A stretch of 64,000 bases of DNA, taken from Aldehydirespirator sp965220345 (GTDB lineage Bacteria > Actinomycetota > Acidimicrobiia > Acidimicrobiales > Aldehydirespiratoraceae). Positions 43,643-52,559 of the stretch are shown here, piece after piece. Below the pieces are notes generated by a model, which did no database searches, was not told the DNA's origin, and saw nothing but the letters and a program-made list of their open reading frames with translations. The position numbers were made by a program, and so were the translations under genes. The stretch spans positions 1,550,001-1,614,000 of the forward strand of contig OZ244822.1 of assembly GCA_965220345.1 (NCBI GenBank), given 5' to 3'. Each line of letters begins with the position of its first letter. The first letter of the stretch is position 1.

Positions 43643-45010
43643 ATGACCCTGTTAGATAAAGATGATGCCGCTGTGTCGCCAGCATCGGTAGCGCCGTCAG
43701 CAACGGTAACCCAAGCCGTGACAGCGCCACCGCAGGGTGCGGCTGTTGGTGCTGAACGGGTCAGCCTGCGTGAACCATCGGCTGTTTTGCGCATGTCGGA
43801 GACGCAAGCCGCAGCCATCGGCAGCGATCTCGATGACCCCGAAGACGATGAGCTAGTGCTTTTGAACATGGGACCGTCGCATCCTTCCACTCACGGGGTG
43901 CTGCGACTAATGCTGGAGCTTTCTGGTGAGACAGTTCTGCGCTCCAAACCGGTGATTGGCTATCTACATACCGGCATGGAAAAAACCGGCGAGAATCTCA
44001 GCTATCTGCAAGGCGGCACCAACGTCACACGCATGGACTACGCCTCGCCACTGTTCAACGAACTGGCTTTTTCGCTGGCCACCGAACGCCTATTAGGTAT
44101 CGAAGCACCAGAGCGTGCTACTTGGATTCGGATGCTGATGTGCGAACTCAACCGCATCAGCTCGCATCTGCTGTTCATGGCTACTAACGGCATGGATCTC
44201 GGGGCTGTGTCAATGATGATCTACGGCTGGCGCGAGCGGGAGGAGGTATTGCGGTTTTTCGAGAAAGTCACCGGCTTGCGCATGAACCATAACTACATCC
44301 GCCCGGGTGGCGTAGCAGCAGACCTGCCAGCTGACTGGCGTGACGATGTTGCTGAACTAATCAAGATCATTGAGCCTCGCCTGCACGAATACGACACACT
44401 GCTCACAGGTCAACCCATCTGGCGTGAACGACTGCAAGGTGTCGGCGTGATCAACACCGCCGAAGCTCTTGCTTTGGGTGCCACCGGACCGCTGCTGCGT
44501 AGCACAGGGATGGCCGCTGACCTGCGCCGCAACGAGCCTTACCTGTTCTATGACCAGGTGGATTTTGACGTGATCGTAGGCAGCTTTGGCGACTGCTATG
44601 ACCGTTACGCAATCCGCCTCAACGAGATTCGTGAATCACTGCGAATCGTCTCGCAGATCATTGAAGCCATGCCGTCCGGCGACTACCGGATCCAAGACAA
44701 GAAAGTCACGCCCCCGCCTAGAGCCCGCATAGATGCCTCAATGGAAGCGCTGATTCATCATTTCAAGATTTTCACTGAAGGCTTCAAAGCGCCCCCCGGT
44801 GAGGCTTACGCAGCGGTTGAGTCACCGCGTGGAGAACTTGGCGTATATCTAGTGAGCGACGGAACTTCAAAGCCGTATCGGGTTCATGTCAGAGCACCGA
44901 GCTTCGTGAACCTTCAGACCTTGCCGCATCTCATGGCAGGCGGCCTTATCGCTGACGGTGTAGCCATTATTTCTTCGATTGATCCGATCATGGGTGAAGT
45001 CGATCGGTGA
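43643..45010 (+). CDS. nuoD: NuoD, complex I 49-kDa subunit
   Basis: 455 residues. Lines the quinone-binding cavity with NuoB. The core starts near residue 72 with LLNMGPSHPSTHGVLRL and contains GYLHTGMEKTGEN, NRISSHLL and the C-terminal SIDPIMGEVDR. The first 70 residues are an Ala/Pro/Val-rich extension with no conserved motif. Its stop overlaps the nuoE GTG start. Confidence 0.95.
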   Translation: MTLLDKDDAAVSPASVAPSATVTQAVTAPPQGAAVGAERVSLREPSAVLRMSETQAAAIGSDLDDPEDDELVLLNMGPSHPSTHGVLRLMLELSGETVLRSKPVIGYLHTGMEKTGENLSYLQGGTNVTRMDYASPLFNELAFSLATERLLGIEAPERATWIRMLMCELNRISSHLLFMATNGMDLGAVSMMIYGWREREEVLRFFEKVTGLRMNHNYIRPGGVAADLPADWRDDVAELIKIIEPRLHEYDTLLTGQPIWRERLQGVGVINTAEALALGATGPLLRSTGMAADLRRNEPYLFYDQVDFDVIVGSFGDCYDRYAIRLNEIRESLRIVSQIIEAMPSGDYRIQDKKVTPPPRARIDASMEALIHHFKIFTEGFKAPPGEAYAAVESPRGELGVYLVSDGTSKPYRVHVRAPSFVNLQTLPHLMAGGLIADGVAIISSIDPIMGEVDR

Positions 45011-45642
45011 GCCTCAATTCTGTTTCGGTGTTCACTGCCGATAGCGAAGCCCGAGCGGCTGAGATCATTTCGTGGTTCCCTCGACCACGTTCGGCGATGA
45101 TTCCGTTGCTGCATCTAGCACAACAACAAGATGGTTATGTCAGTGACGCGGCTATGCGCCGTGTTGGTGAACTGATCGGGGTTACGACCGCTGAAGTGAA
45201 AGGCACCGCGAGTTTCTATGAGATGTTCCGCTTTGAACCGGTCGGTCGTTACCTAATCAACGTTTGCACCAACATTTCGTGTCTGCTCTGTGGCGGTGAG
45301 GAACTGCTTGAACATGCTTGCGAAGTGCTAGGCACCGAAGTTGGTGGCACTACTAGCGATGCCATGTTCACATTAGAAGAGGTTGAGTGCGTTGCGGCTT
45401 GCACAGAAGCACCCTGCTTGCAGGTCAACTACCGCTACCGAGGGCGTGTCACTAACGCCGTTTTTGATCAGTTGATCGAAGATTTGCGTGCTGGACAGAC
45501 CGGCATTCCTCGTCACGGGGTGCTGTCAGAGGTGCATCAGTTTGCTGATGCGGACCGCCGCGCCGGAATAGTCCCACCTGAGCAAGCTCGTGAAGCACCA
45601 GTGTGGATATCGCGAAACGCTGACACTCAGGCGGCGAACTGA
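45007..45642 (+). CDS. nuoE: NuoE, complex I 24-kDa [2Fe-2S] subunit
   Basis: 211 residues of thioredoxin-like fold. N1a cluster ligands are in NVCTNISC and ECVAACTEAPC. Preceding helices (MIPLLHLAQQQDGYVSDAAM) are typical. Part of the NADH-oxidising module with NuoF and NuoG. GTG start overlapping the nuoD stop. Confidence 0.94.
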   Translation: MSLNSVSVFTADSEARAAEIISWFPRPRSAMIPLLHLAQQQDGYVSDAAMRRVGELIGVTTAEVKGTASFYEMFRFEPVGRYLINVCTNISCLLCGGEELLEHACEVLGTEVGGTTSDAMFTLEEVECVAACTEAPCLQVNYRYRGRVTNAVFDQLIEDLRAGQTGIPRHGVLSEVHQFADADRRAGIVPPEQAREAPVWISRNADTQAAN

Positions 45643-45643
45643 G

Positions 45644-47077
45644 ATGAGCACTATTCACGAATCCGATGGCTATCTAGCTCATGCGCCTGGCTATGTCGCC
45701 AACGACGGCCCCAAGCTGATTACTAGCCGCTTCGTGCATAGCGATTCGTTCACTTTGCAGCGTTATCTGGCTACGGGGGGATATCAAGGACTGCGAGCCG
45801 CTCTAGGGTCAACCCCTCAAGAGGTTCATCAGCAGGTGCGTGAAGCCACCCTTTTGGGACGCGGTGGTGCTGGATTCCCTGCTGGGATCAAATGGGGTTT
45901 CCTTCCGCCGGGTAAGCATCCCTACTACTTAGTGGTTAACGGCGATGAAAGCGAACCCGGCACCTACAAAGACCGACTGCTGATGGAACTAGATCCGCAT
46001 CAACTGATTGAGGGTTGTCTGATTGCCTGCTATGCGCTGGGTTTGCAGCAATGCTTTTTGTATGTGCGTGGCGAGATGGCTTTGGCACAAGAGCGGATCA
46101 CAGCAGCCCTCAACGAAGCTTACGAAGCTGGCTATGTGGGCAAAGAAATTCGTGGCAGCGACTTCTCGGTTGACATTGTTATGTCACAAGGCGCTGGTGC
46201 TTACATCGTTGGCGAGGAGACAGCACTGATCGAGAGCCTCGAAGGTCGGCGTGGGATGCCTCGCCTGAAGCCGCCTTATTTTCCGGCTGCGGTCGGGCTT
46301 TACGGGCAGCCCACCATCGTCAACAACGTGGAGACTCTCTCGAATTTGCCGTGGCTGTTAACCAACGGTGCTGAGGCTTATCGCAGCTACGGCTCGGAAA
46401 CTTCGCCAGGCACACGAATGTTCGCGGTTTCAGGGCATCTGCAACGCCCTGGGGTTTACGAAGTTCAGCACGGGGTCACCACATTCCGTGAACTGATCTA
46501 CGGTGACAATTATTGTCAAGGAATTCGCCAAGGTCACCAACTAAAAATGTTTATTCCTGGTGGAGGATCGTCACCCTGGTTCTTTGATGAGCACTTAGAT
46601 CTGCCGTTGGAAGCTAAGCCGGTTGGGGCTGCCGGGTCGATGCTGGGATCAGGGGCGATTGTGGTGATGGATGACACCACCGATGCGGTCAAAGCAGCCT
46701 GGAGGGTGGTGAAGTTCTTCGCACGCGAGTCATGCGGCAAATGCACCCCATGTCGTGAAGGCACTACCTGGCTTGAACAAATCCTGCGCCGCATCCTTGA
46801 CGGTCAAGGCAGACCCGCAGATATTGACTTGCTGCTTGACATAGGCGACAACATCAGCCCCGGCCCGTATCCGGCTGCCGCACACGGAGAGCTTGAAGCT
46901 GTGCCGTTCCCACCCCGCCAGACCACGATCTGCCCACTGGGTCCCTCAGCGGTGGCACCTGTGGTTTCGACCATCCGCCGTTTCCGTCACGAATACGAGG
47001 CCAAAATCACTCGGCGCGACCCTATTCCTGTGACGGCTATGCCCGTAGGAGCAGTTACTGAGGGAGCAGCTCTGTGA
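45644..47077 (+). CDS. nuoF: NuoF, complex I NADH-binding subunit
   Basis: 477 residues. The NADH/FMN-binding segments LLGRGGAGFPAGIKWGF and VNGDESEPGTYKDR are present, and the N3 [4Fe-4S] motif is ESCGKCTPCREGT with a fourth cysteine in TTICPLGPSA. The first ATG after the nuoE stop (45644, one-base gap) is chosen; a longer in-frame start overlaps nuoE. Shows that this complex I can use NADH. Confidence 0.95.
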   Translation: MSTIHESDGYLAHAPGYVANDGPKLITSRFVHSDSFTLQRYLATGGYQGLRAALGSTPQEVHQQVREATLLGRGGAGFPAGIKWGFLPPGKHPYYLVVNGDESEPGTYKDRLLMELDPHQLIEGCLIACYALGLQQCFLYVRGEMALAQERITAALNEAYEAGYVGKEIRGSDFSVDIVMSQGAGAYIVGEETALIESLEGRRGMPRLKPPYFPAAVGLYGQPTIVNNVETLSNLPWLLTNGAEAYRSYGSETSPGTRMFAVSGHLQRPGVYEVQHGVTTFRELIYGDNYCQGIRQGHQLKMFIPGGGSSPWFFDEHLDLPLEAKPVGAAGSMLGSGAIVVMDDTTDAVKAAWRVVKFFARESCGKCTPCREGTTWLEQILRRILDGQGRPADIDLLLDIGDNISPGPYPAAAHGELEAVPFPPRQTTICPLGPSAVAPVVSTIRRFRHEYEAKITRRDPIPVTAMPVGAVTEGAAL

Positions 47078-49650
47078 ACCCGCCGAACCCGCCTGAGCAG
47101 AGCAGCACTGTTGAGATAACTGTTGACGGTGTTGCTGTAACCGCTCACAGTGGCGAACTGTTGATAGCGGCCTGCGAACGTAACGGCACCCATATTCCGC
47201 GATTTTGTTATCACCCGCGGATGAACTCGGTAGGAATGTGCCGTATGTGTCTAGTGGAGGTTGACACTGGACGGGGTTTTGCTTTGCAACCGTCATGCAT
47301 GGTGACGGTGTCTGATCAGATGAAAGTGTCCACCGACTCCGAAGCCACCAAGAAAGCCCAGGATGGAGTGCTTGAGTTTTTGTTGATTAACCATCCGCTT
47401 GATTGTCCGGTGTGTGACAAAGGTGGCGAATGCCCCTTACAGGATCAGACCATGGCGTATGGCCCGGGCGAAACCCGCTTCGTTGAAGAGAAAAGACACT
47501 TTCAGAAACCGATCCCGATCAGCGAAACCGTATTCCTTGACCGTGAGCGCTGCATTCTGTGCGACCGATGCACACGGTTTGCCGATGAAGTGGCTGGCGA
47601 TGCGCTGATCCATTTCATGGGCCGAGGCAACCACACCGAGGTCAACACCTTCACCGACGAGCCTTTCGCCTCGTATTTCTCAGGAAACACCGTGCAGATC
47701 TGCCCGGTAGGTGCATTGACCGCTGCGCCATACCGTTTCAAAGCTCGCCCTTGGGACCTCAGCGAAACCCTGTCCACTGCCTGGGTTGACAGTGTCGGGT
47801 CTCGGGTCGCCTTGCAGGCATCACGCAATCGACTGTTGCGGGTTCTGGGAGCAGACGCAGATGCGGTCAACTGGGGTTGGCTATCTGACAAGGAACGTTT
47901 CGGGTTTGAAGCACTTAACAGCGAAGCACGACTCTCGTCGCCGAAGTTGCGGCATTCTTCAGCAGATGCTGAGCATCACTGGGGTGATGCCAGTTGGGGA
48001 GAAGCGCTTGAGAAGATCAGCATCGCCATCAACGCAACCACTCCCAAGCGTGTAGCAGTTCTGGGTGGTGCTCGCCTCACCAACGAAGCTCAATACATGT
48101 GGGCAAAGCTGGCCAAAGGGGTGATCGGAACCGACAATGTCGACTCTCAACTCGGTGACGGACTTGATCCCGCTGTAGTTCTGGGCTTGCCTCGAGCCAC
48201 TATCAACGATGCCTGCAAGCCCGGCAGCGTTGCGGTGCTGTTGGGGCCAGACCCCAAAGAAGAGCTCGGTGTGCTTTATCTGCGGTTGCGCCACGCTGTT
48301 GTCAACGACGAGGTAATGCTCATTGAGATCACCCCTACCTCTACGGGTTTGTCGCATCTGGCTCAGCACTGTCTGCGTCCAGTTCCCGGACACACTGCAC
48401 AGCTGGTGGAGGCTTTGGTGGCTGAAGCTTGCGGCACCACTACAGATGGCGGCACTACTGGTGGCGGCACCACTGATGGCACCTCCGAAGCCAGCGGTGA
48501 GATAAGCGCAGCAGCCAAGTGCCTCAGTCAGGCGGTCAGCTCAGGCGCAGGTGTGACAGTGATTTTGGGTCGAGCTTCGCTAGCTGAAGCATCAGCCGGT
48601 GTGGAGGCCGCAGCATATGCGCTAGCGGATCTGGAGACGGTACGGTTTTTGCCTGCGCTGCGCCGCGGCAACGTGGTAGGCGCTTTGGAGTCAGGCTTAG
48701 CCCCAGGACTGCTGCCTGGGGGTTCTCAACTCACCGAAGCCTCAGATGATTTGAGCGCTCTGTGGCCGCGGCTTCCCGCTGAGCCGGGACTTGATGCCGC
48801 TGGGGTGCTCGCCGCAGCAGCCGAAGGCAATATTGATGTGCTGTTGCTTGTTGGCGCGGACCCTCTCAACGATTTCGTTGATCGTGATCTCGCTTACCGA
48901 GGTCTCAAAGGGGCTAGTCAAGTAATAGCCGTTGACTTGTTCGTGAACGACTCGACCAAGCTTGCAGCCAGTATTGTTCTGCCAGCTGCTGGGCCCAGCG
49001 AATGCGACGGCACCTTCACCAACATTGAGGGTCGTGTCAGCCTGATGAACCGCAAAGTGACATCACCTGGCACAGCCCGTCCTGACTGGATGATCGCTGC
49101 GGACCTTGTTGAGCGGCTTGAGCCGGGTTCAGCTTCGAGGCTAGATTCACCAGAAGCCGTGAGAGCCGAATTGGCTGTTGTGTCTGATGCTCACAAGCCA
49201 ATCACCGAACAGGCCCTAGCCGAAAACCATCTCGAAGGCGTGTTGCTGGCACCCACCGCAGCCACCGAACGCACCGGCATGTTTAGCGCGCGCGACGCTG
49301 ACACGAGTGCTGGCACGACTAAGAAAATCCCTGACGATGCCTACGCATTGATAGCAAGTCGCGCCATGTATGACGACGGCGTGATGCTGCGTCACTGCGA
49401 ATCAAGCCGAAACCTCGCCGCGGTGCCTCGTGCCTTGATCAACCCGGCAGACATGGAAGCCGAAGGTTTGCGTGAAGGGGCTGCTGTGCGGATCGTGTCG
49501 GATTGTGGTCATATCGAGGCAACCCTCACCTCAGAGGCGGGTGTGCCGCCGGGTTCATTGAAGGTCAACTGGCTAGCTCCAGGCGCTCCAGCCAACTCGC
49601 TTATCGCAGCAGGCAGTCACATCACCGCAGTGAGGATTCAGCCCCGATGA
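47074..49650 (+). CDS. nuoG: NuoG, complex I 75-kDa Fe-S subunit
   Basis: 858 residues. N-terminal ferredoxin domain with a [2Fe-2S] set (RFCYHPRMNSVGMCRMC...SC), a HPLDCPVCDKGGEC cluster, and CILCDRC plus QICPVGALT for further [4Fe-4S] centres. A molybdopterin-oxidoreductase-like domain follows without bound cofactor. A Gly/Thr-rich linker (about residues 450-470) interrupts that domain. GTG start overlapping the nuoF stop. Confidence 0.95.
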   Translation: MNPPNPPEQSSTVEITVDGVAVTAHSGELLIAACERNGTHIPRFCYHPRMNSVGMCRMCLVEVDTGRGFALQPSCMVTVSDQMKVSTDSEATKKAQDGVLEFLLINHPLDCPVCDKGGECPLQDQTMAYGPGETRFVEEKRHFQKPIPISETVFLDRERCILCDRCTRFADEVAGDALIHFMGRGNHTEVNTFTDEPFASYFSGNTVQICPVGALTAAPYRFKARPWDLSETLSTAWVDSVGSRVALQASRNRLLRVLGADADAVNWGWLSDKERFGFEALNSEARLSSPKLRHSSADAEHHWGDASWGEALEKISIAINATTPKRVAVLGGARLTNEAQYMWAKLAKGVIGTDNVDSQLGDGLDPAVVLGLPRATINDACKPGSVAVLLGPDPKEELGVLYLRLRHAVVNDEVMLIEITPTSTGLSHLAQHCLRPVPGHTAQLVEALVAEACGTTTDGGTTGGGTTDGTSEASGEISAAAKCLSQAVSSGAGVTVILGRASLAEASAGVEAAAYALADLETVRFLPALRRGNVVGALESGLAPGLLPGGSQLTEASDDLSALWPRLPAEPGLDAAGVLAAAAEGNIDVLLLVGADPLNDFVDRDLAYRGLKGASQVIAVDLFVNDSTKLAASIVLPAAGPSECDGTFTNIEGRVSLMNRKVTSPGTARPDWMIAADLVERLEPGSASRLDSPEAVRAELAVVSDAHKPITEQALAENHLEGVLLAPTAATERTGMFSARDADTSAGTTKKIPDDAYALIASRAMYDDGVMLRHCESSRNLAAVPRALINPADMEAEGLREGAAVRIVSDCGHIEATLTSEAGVPPGSLKVNWLAPGAPANSLIAAGSHITAVRIQPR

Positions 49651-50945
49651 CCGCCACTTTCATGTTCGCCGCTGATCCGCTTTTGGTAGGCAATGTCGGC
49701 CTGGCTGAAGTGCTTTTGACGCTAGGCAAAGTGCTAATCGCTTTCGGGTTCTTGTTGGTGTCGGTGATGCTGATGATCTGGTTTGAGCGCAAACTGCTGG
49801 GAGGAATGCATCAACGTTTCGGGCCGACTATGGCGGGGCCGTTCGGCATACTGCAAACCCTCGCTGATGGCATCAAGCTTTTCTTCAAAGAGGATCTGGT
49901 TCCTGACCGCTCGGACCGTTTCGTGTTCAAGCTGGCACCGTATCTGTCGCTGATTCCTGCTTTCCTAGCGTTCGCAATCGTGCCTCTCGGAGGAGATTTC
50001 AACTCTGGTGGCAGCGTGGAAGTGTTCGGCCATACCACCTTTTTGCAGGTAGCTAACCCACCGGTCGGGATCCTGTGGTTTTTAGCCATGAGTTCGGTAG
50101 CGGTCTACGGCGTGATGCTTGCTGGTTGGTCATCAGGCTCGAAATATCCGCTGCTCGGTTCGGTGCGCGCCTCTGCTCAAATGGTTAGCTACGAGGCTGC
50201 TTTGGGGTTGTCGGTGGCATCAGTCGTGCTGGTCGCAGGCTCGCTGTCAACCCACGACATAGTGCTCGCTCAAGCAGCGGAAGGATATTTCGGTGTGATC
50301 CCGCGCTGGAACGTAATCATCACCGGCCTAGTGCCGTTCATTGTTTTTATGATTGCTGGAACCGCCGAGTTGAATCGTCCACCATTTGATCTAGTTGAAG
50401 CTGAGCAAGAACTTGTCGGCGGCTTCCACACCGAATACTCGTCAATACGTTTCGCGTTGTTCTTCTTGGCTGAGTTCATGAACACCATCACCATGTCAGC
50501 CATTATCGTCACACTGTTTTTTGGTGGCCCCGCTGGCCCAGTACTGATCGGCGAAATAGCTGGTTTCAACACCGGCTGGGCATGGGGTTTGCTGTGGTTC
50601 TTTTTGAAGCTGTTTGTGATGTTGTTCGTGTTCATATGGATGCGAGCCACGCTGCCCCGGTTCCGTTACGACCAGCTCATGGACCTCGGCTGGAAAGCTT
50701 TGATACCCGTGGCATTGGCATGGTTCTTGTTCCTTGCTGCTTTGGAGATAGGTCGTCAACGCAACTGGAACGAAGCGCTGGTTACGGCTCTGTCGCTGCT
50801 GGTGATCGCGGTAGCCACAGCACTGTTGGTGCGTGCCGTGCAAAACGGACGCCGCGCCGCAGCCGCCGCCGTTGCGACTGCTGATGCTGCTGATGATGCT
50901 GCTGACACCGACGAGCAGTCCGAAAAGATCAGCGAGAGGATCTGA
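49647..50945 (+). CDS. nuoH: NuoH, complex I membrane subunit (ND1)
   Basis: 432 residues, eight or more membrane helices. The quinone-channel loop MHQRFGPTMAGPFGILQTLADGIKLFFKEDLVP and the AGTAELNRPPFDLVEAEQELVGGFHTEYSS segment are typical. The C-terminal 40 residues are Ala/Asp-rich. The ATG at 49647 overlaps the nuoG stop (ATGA); longer frames upstream are inside nuoG. Confidence 0.95.
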   Translation: MTATFMFAADPLLVGNVGLAEVLLTLGKVLIAFGFLLVSVMLMIWFERKLLGGMHQRFGPTMAGPFGILQTLADGIKLFFKEDLVPDRSDRFVFKLAPYLSLIPAFLAFAIVPLGGDFNSGGSVEVFGHTTFLQVANPPVGILWFLAMSSVAVYGVMLAGWSSGSKYPLLGSVRASAQMVSYEAALGLSVASVVLVAGSLSTHDIVLAQAAEGYFGVIPRWNVIITGLVPFIVFMIAGTAELNRPPFDLVEAEQELVGGFHTEYSSIRFALFFLAEFMNTITMSAIIVTLFFGGPAGPVLIGEIAGFNTGWAWGLLWFFLKLFVMLFVFIWMRATLPRFRYDQLMDLGWKALIPVALAWFLFLAALEIGRQRNWNEALVTALSLLVIAVATALLVRAVQNGRRAAAAAVATADAADDAADTDEQSEKISERI

Positions 50946-50946
50946 A

Positions 50947-51609
50947 ATGGGTTACCTGCAGGGCTTCGCAGTGACTTTGCGGCAATTGTTTTTGCCTCGG
51001 GTCACCACCGACTACCGCGGCGGCTTCGACGATTCGCCTGATGACGAGAAACGCCCCAAACCCGAGCGAATGCATGGCCGTCATGTGCTTAACCGTTACA
51101 CCGACGGGATGGAGAAATGCATCGGCTGTGAGTTGTGTGCTGGCGTGTGCCCGGCTGACTGTATTTATGTGAGAGGTGCCGACAACGATCCTGACGATCC
51201 GGTCGCTCCTGGAGAGCGTTACGGCTACGTATATGAGATCAACTATCTGCGTTGCATTCACTGTGATCTCTGCGTAGAGGCTTGCCCCACGCAAGCCATT
51301 ACTGAGTCCAAGCTCTTTGAGTTCTCCTTTACTGATCGTGCCGATGCTGTATACACCAAAGACGAGTTGCTGGTAGGCGATGACGGCAAGCCTCAGCAGT
51401 TGCCATGGGAAGACTGGCGTGATGGCGATGACGCTCTGACCTCTGGCTGGATGCGTGCCACGTCACCTTCAGGCGATCAGCGTTATCTGGGTGTTGAGGC
51501 TTGGTCGGGCGAACTAGGTTACGGGGTTCGCTCCCCCGAACCTGTTGATGTGGTCGAGCCAGCCAACAAGCTCGCGTCACATGATGATCGCAAGGCCAGC
51601 CATGGTTGA
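50947..51609 (+). CDS. nuoI: NuoI, complex I 2[4Fe-4S] subunit
   Basis: 220 residues with the N6a/N6b motifs CIGCELCAGVCPADC and CIHCDLCVEACPTQA. It conveys electrons from the hydrophilic arm to NuoB. The ATG at 50947 lies one base after the nuoH stop; an upstream frame inside nuoH is rejected. Its end overlaps the nuoJ start by eight bases. Confidence 0.95.
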   Translation: MGYLQGFAVTLRQLFLPRVTTDYRGGFDDSPDDEKRPKPERMHGRHVLNRYTDGMEKCIGCELCAGVCPADCIYVRGADNDPDDPVAPGERYGYVYEINYLRCIHCDLCVEACPTQAITESKLFEFSFTDRADAVYTKDELLVGDDGKPQQLPWEDWRDGDDALTSGWMRATSPSGDQRYLGVEAWSGELGYGVRSPEPVDVVEPANKLASHDDRKASHG

Positions 51610-52240
51610 AACAGTTTTCGCGGTTTCTGCGGTGCTGATTCTGGCTGGTGCTGTTGGTGTGGTGCTGTTCCGCAACCCAGTACATGCTGCCCTTTCGCTA
51701 GTGCTCACCCTGCTTGGTGTGGCTGTGCTTTTTGTGCTCAACGACGCGCATTTTCTGGCTGCGGTTCAGGTAGTGGTTTACGCCGGTGCCATCGTGATCC
51801 TGTTCTTGTTTGTGATCATGCTGCTCGGGGTGGACAAAGCCGAGAAGCTGCGGATCGAACCAATCGTAGGTCAACGGCCCTTGGCTGTGGTGATCGGCGC
51901 AGGATTGGCTGCGGTTCTGGGAACAGTCGTGATCATCGGTGCGGACGTGCTCACCGGTTGGCAGCGTCAGTCAGGAGAGCGAGCCCTTGACAGCTCCGCA
52001 ACCGACATTGAACGCATCGGCCGGGTGCTGTTCAGCGAGTTCGCTTTCGCAGTTGAAATCACCGCAGCATTGTTGACGGTTGCAGTAGTAGGAGCAGTGG
52101 TTTTGACCAGGCGTACCTCTCGTAATGCTCTTTCGGACGGCGATTCGGGTTCTCAAGGTTCTGCCTCATCGCCTCAGGCTGACGCGGCGGCTTCTAACGC
52201 AGCTTCTGGAACCGCAGCGACCGTAGGCGGAGAGCAGTGA
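51602..52240 (+). CDS. nuoJ: NuoJ, complex I membrane subunit (ND6)
   Basis: 212 residues with five membrane helices; the conserved VVYAGAIVILFLFVIMLLGV helix carries the pi-bulge region of ND6/NuoJ. The tail after about residue 175 is Ser/Ala/Gly-rich. ATG at 51602 chosen because it precedes the first helix; it overlaps nuoI slightly. Confidence 0.92.
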   Translation: MVETVFAVSAVLILAGAVGVVLFRNPVHAALSLVLTLLGVAVLFVLNDAHFLAAVQVVVYAGAIVILFLFVIMLLGVDKAEKLRIEPIVGQRPLAVVIGAGLAAVLGTVVIIGADVLTGWQRQSGERALDSSATDIERIGRVLFSEFAFAVEITAALLTVAVVGAVVLTRRTSRNALSDGDSGSQGSASSPQADAAASNAASGTAATVGGEQ

Positions 52241-52554
52241 TGGATCTTGGCGGGCTGTCAGTGGGCTGGTATCTGGCGCTGTCGGTGGCGTTGTTCACTA
52301 TTGGCGGGGTCGGACTGCTGGTGCGTCGCAACCCGCTGGTGATGTTCATGTGCGTAGAACTGATGCTCAACGCTGTGAACCTGGCGTTCGTGGCTTTGGG
52401 TGCCGGACTTAACGATGTCGGCGGCCAGATCGCAGTGTTTTTCGTTCTGGTAGTAGCAGCCACCGAAGTGGTGATCGGTCTGGCATTGGTGGTGGCCATC
52501 AACCGCCGTCGTGCTAGTGCCACAGCCGATGACCTCACGCTGCTGAAAGGCTGA
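52237..52554 (+). CDS. nuoK: NuoK, complex I membrane subunit (ND4L)
   Basis: 105 residues, three helices. Conserved glutamates are in FMCVELMLNAVNLAF and AATEVVIGLAL, both needed for proton pumping in the family. Starts GTG at 52237 (or ATG at 52240) overlapping the nuoJ stop. Confidence 0.94.
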   Translation: MMDLGGLSVGWYLALSVALFTIGGVGLLVRRNPLVMFMCVELMLNAVNLAFVALGAGLNDVGGQIAVFFVLVVAATEVVIGLALVVAINRRRASATADDLTLLKG

Positions 52555-52559
52555 CAACA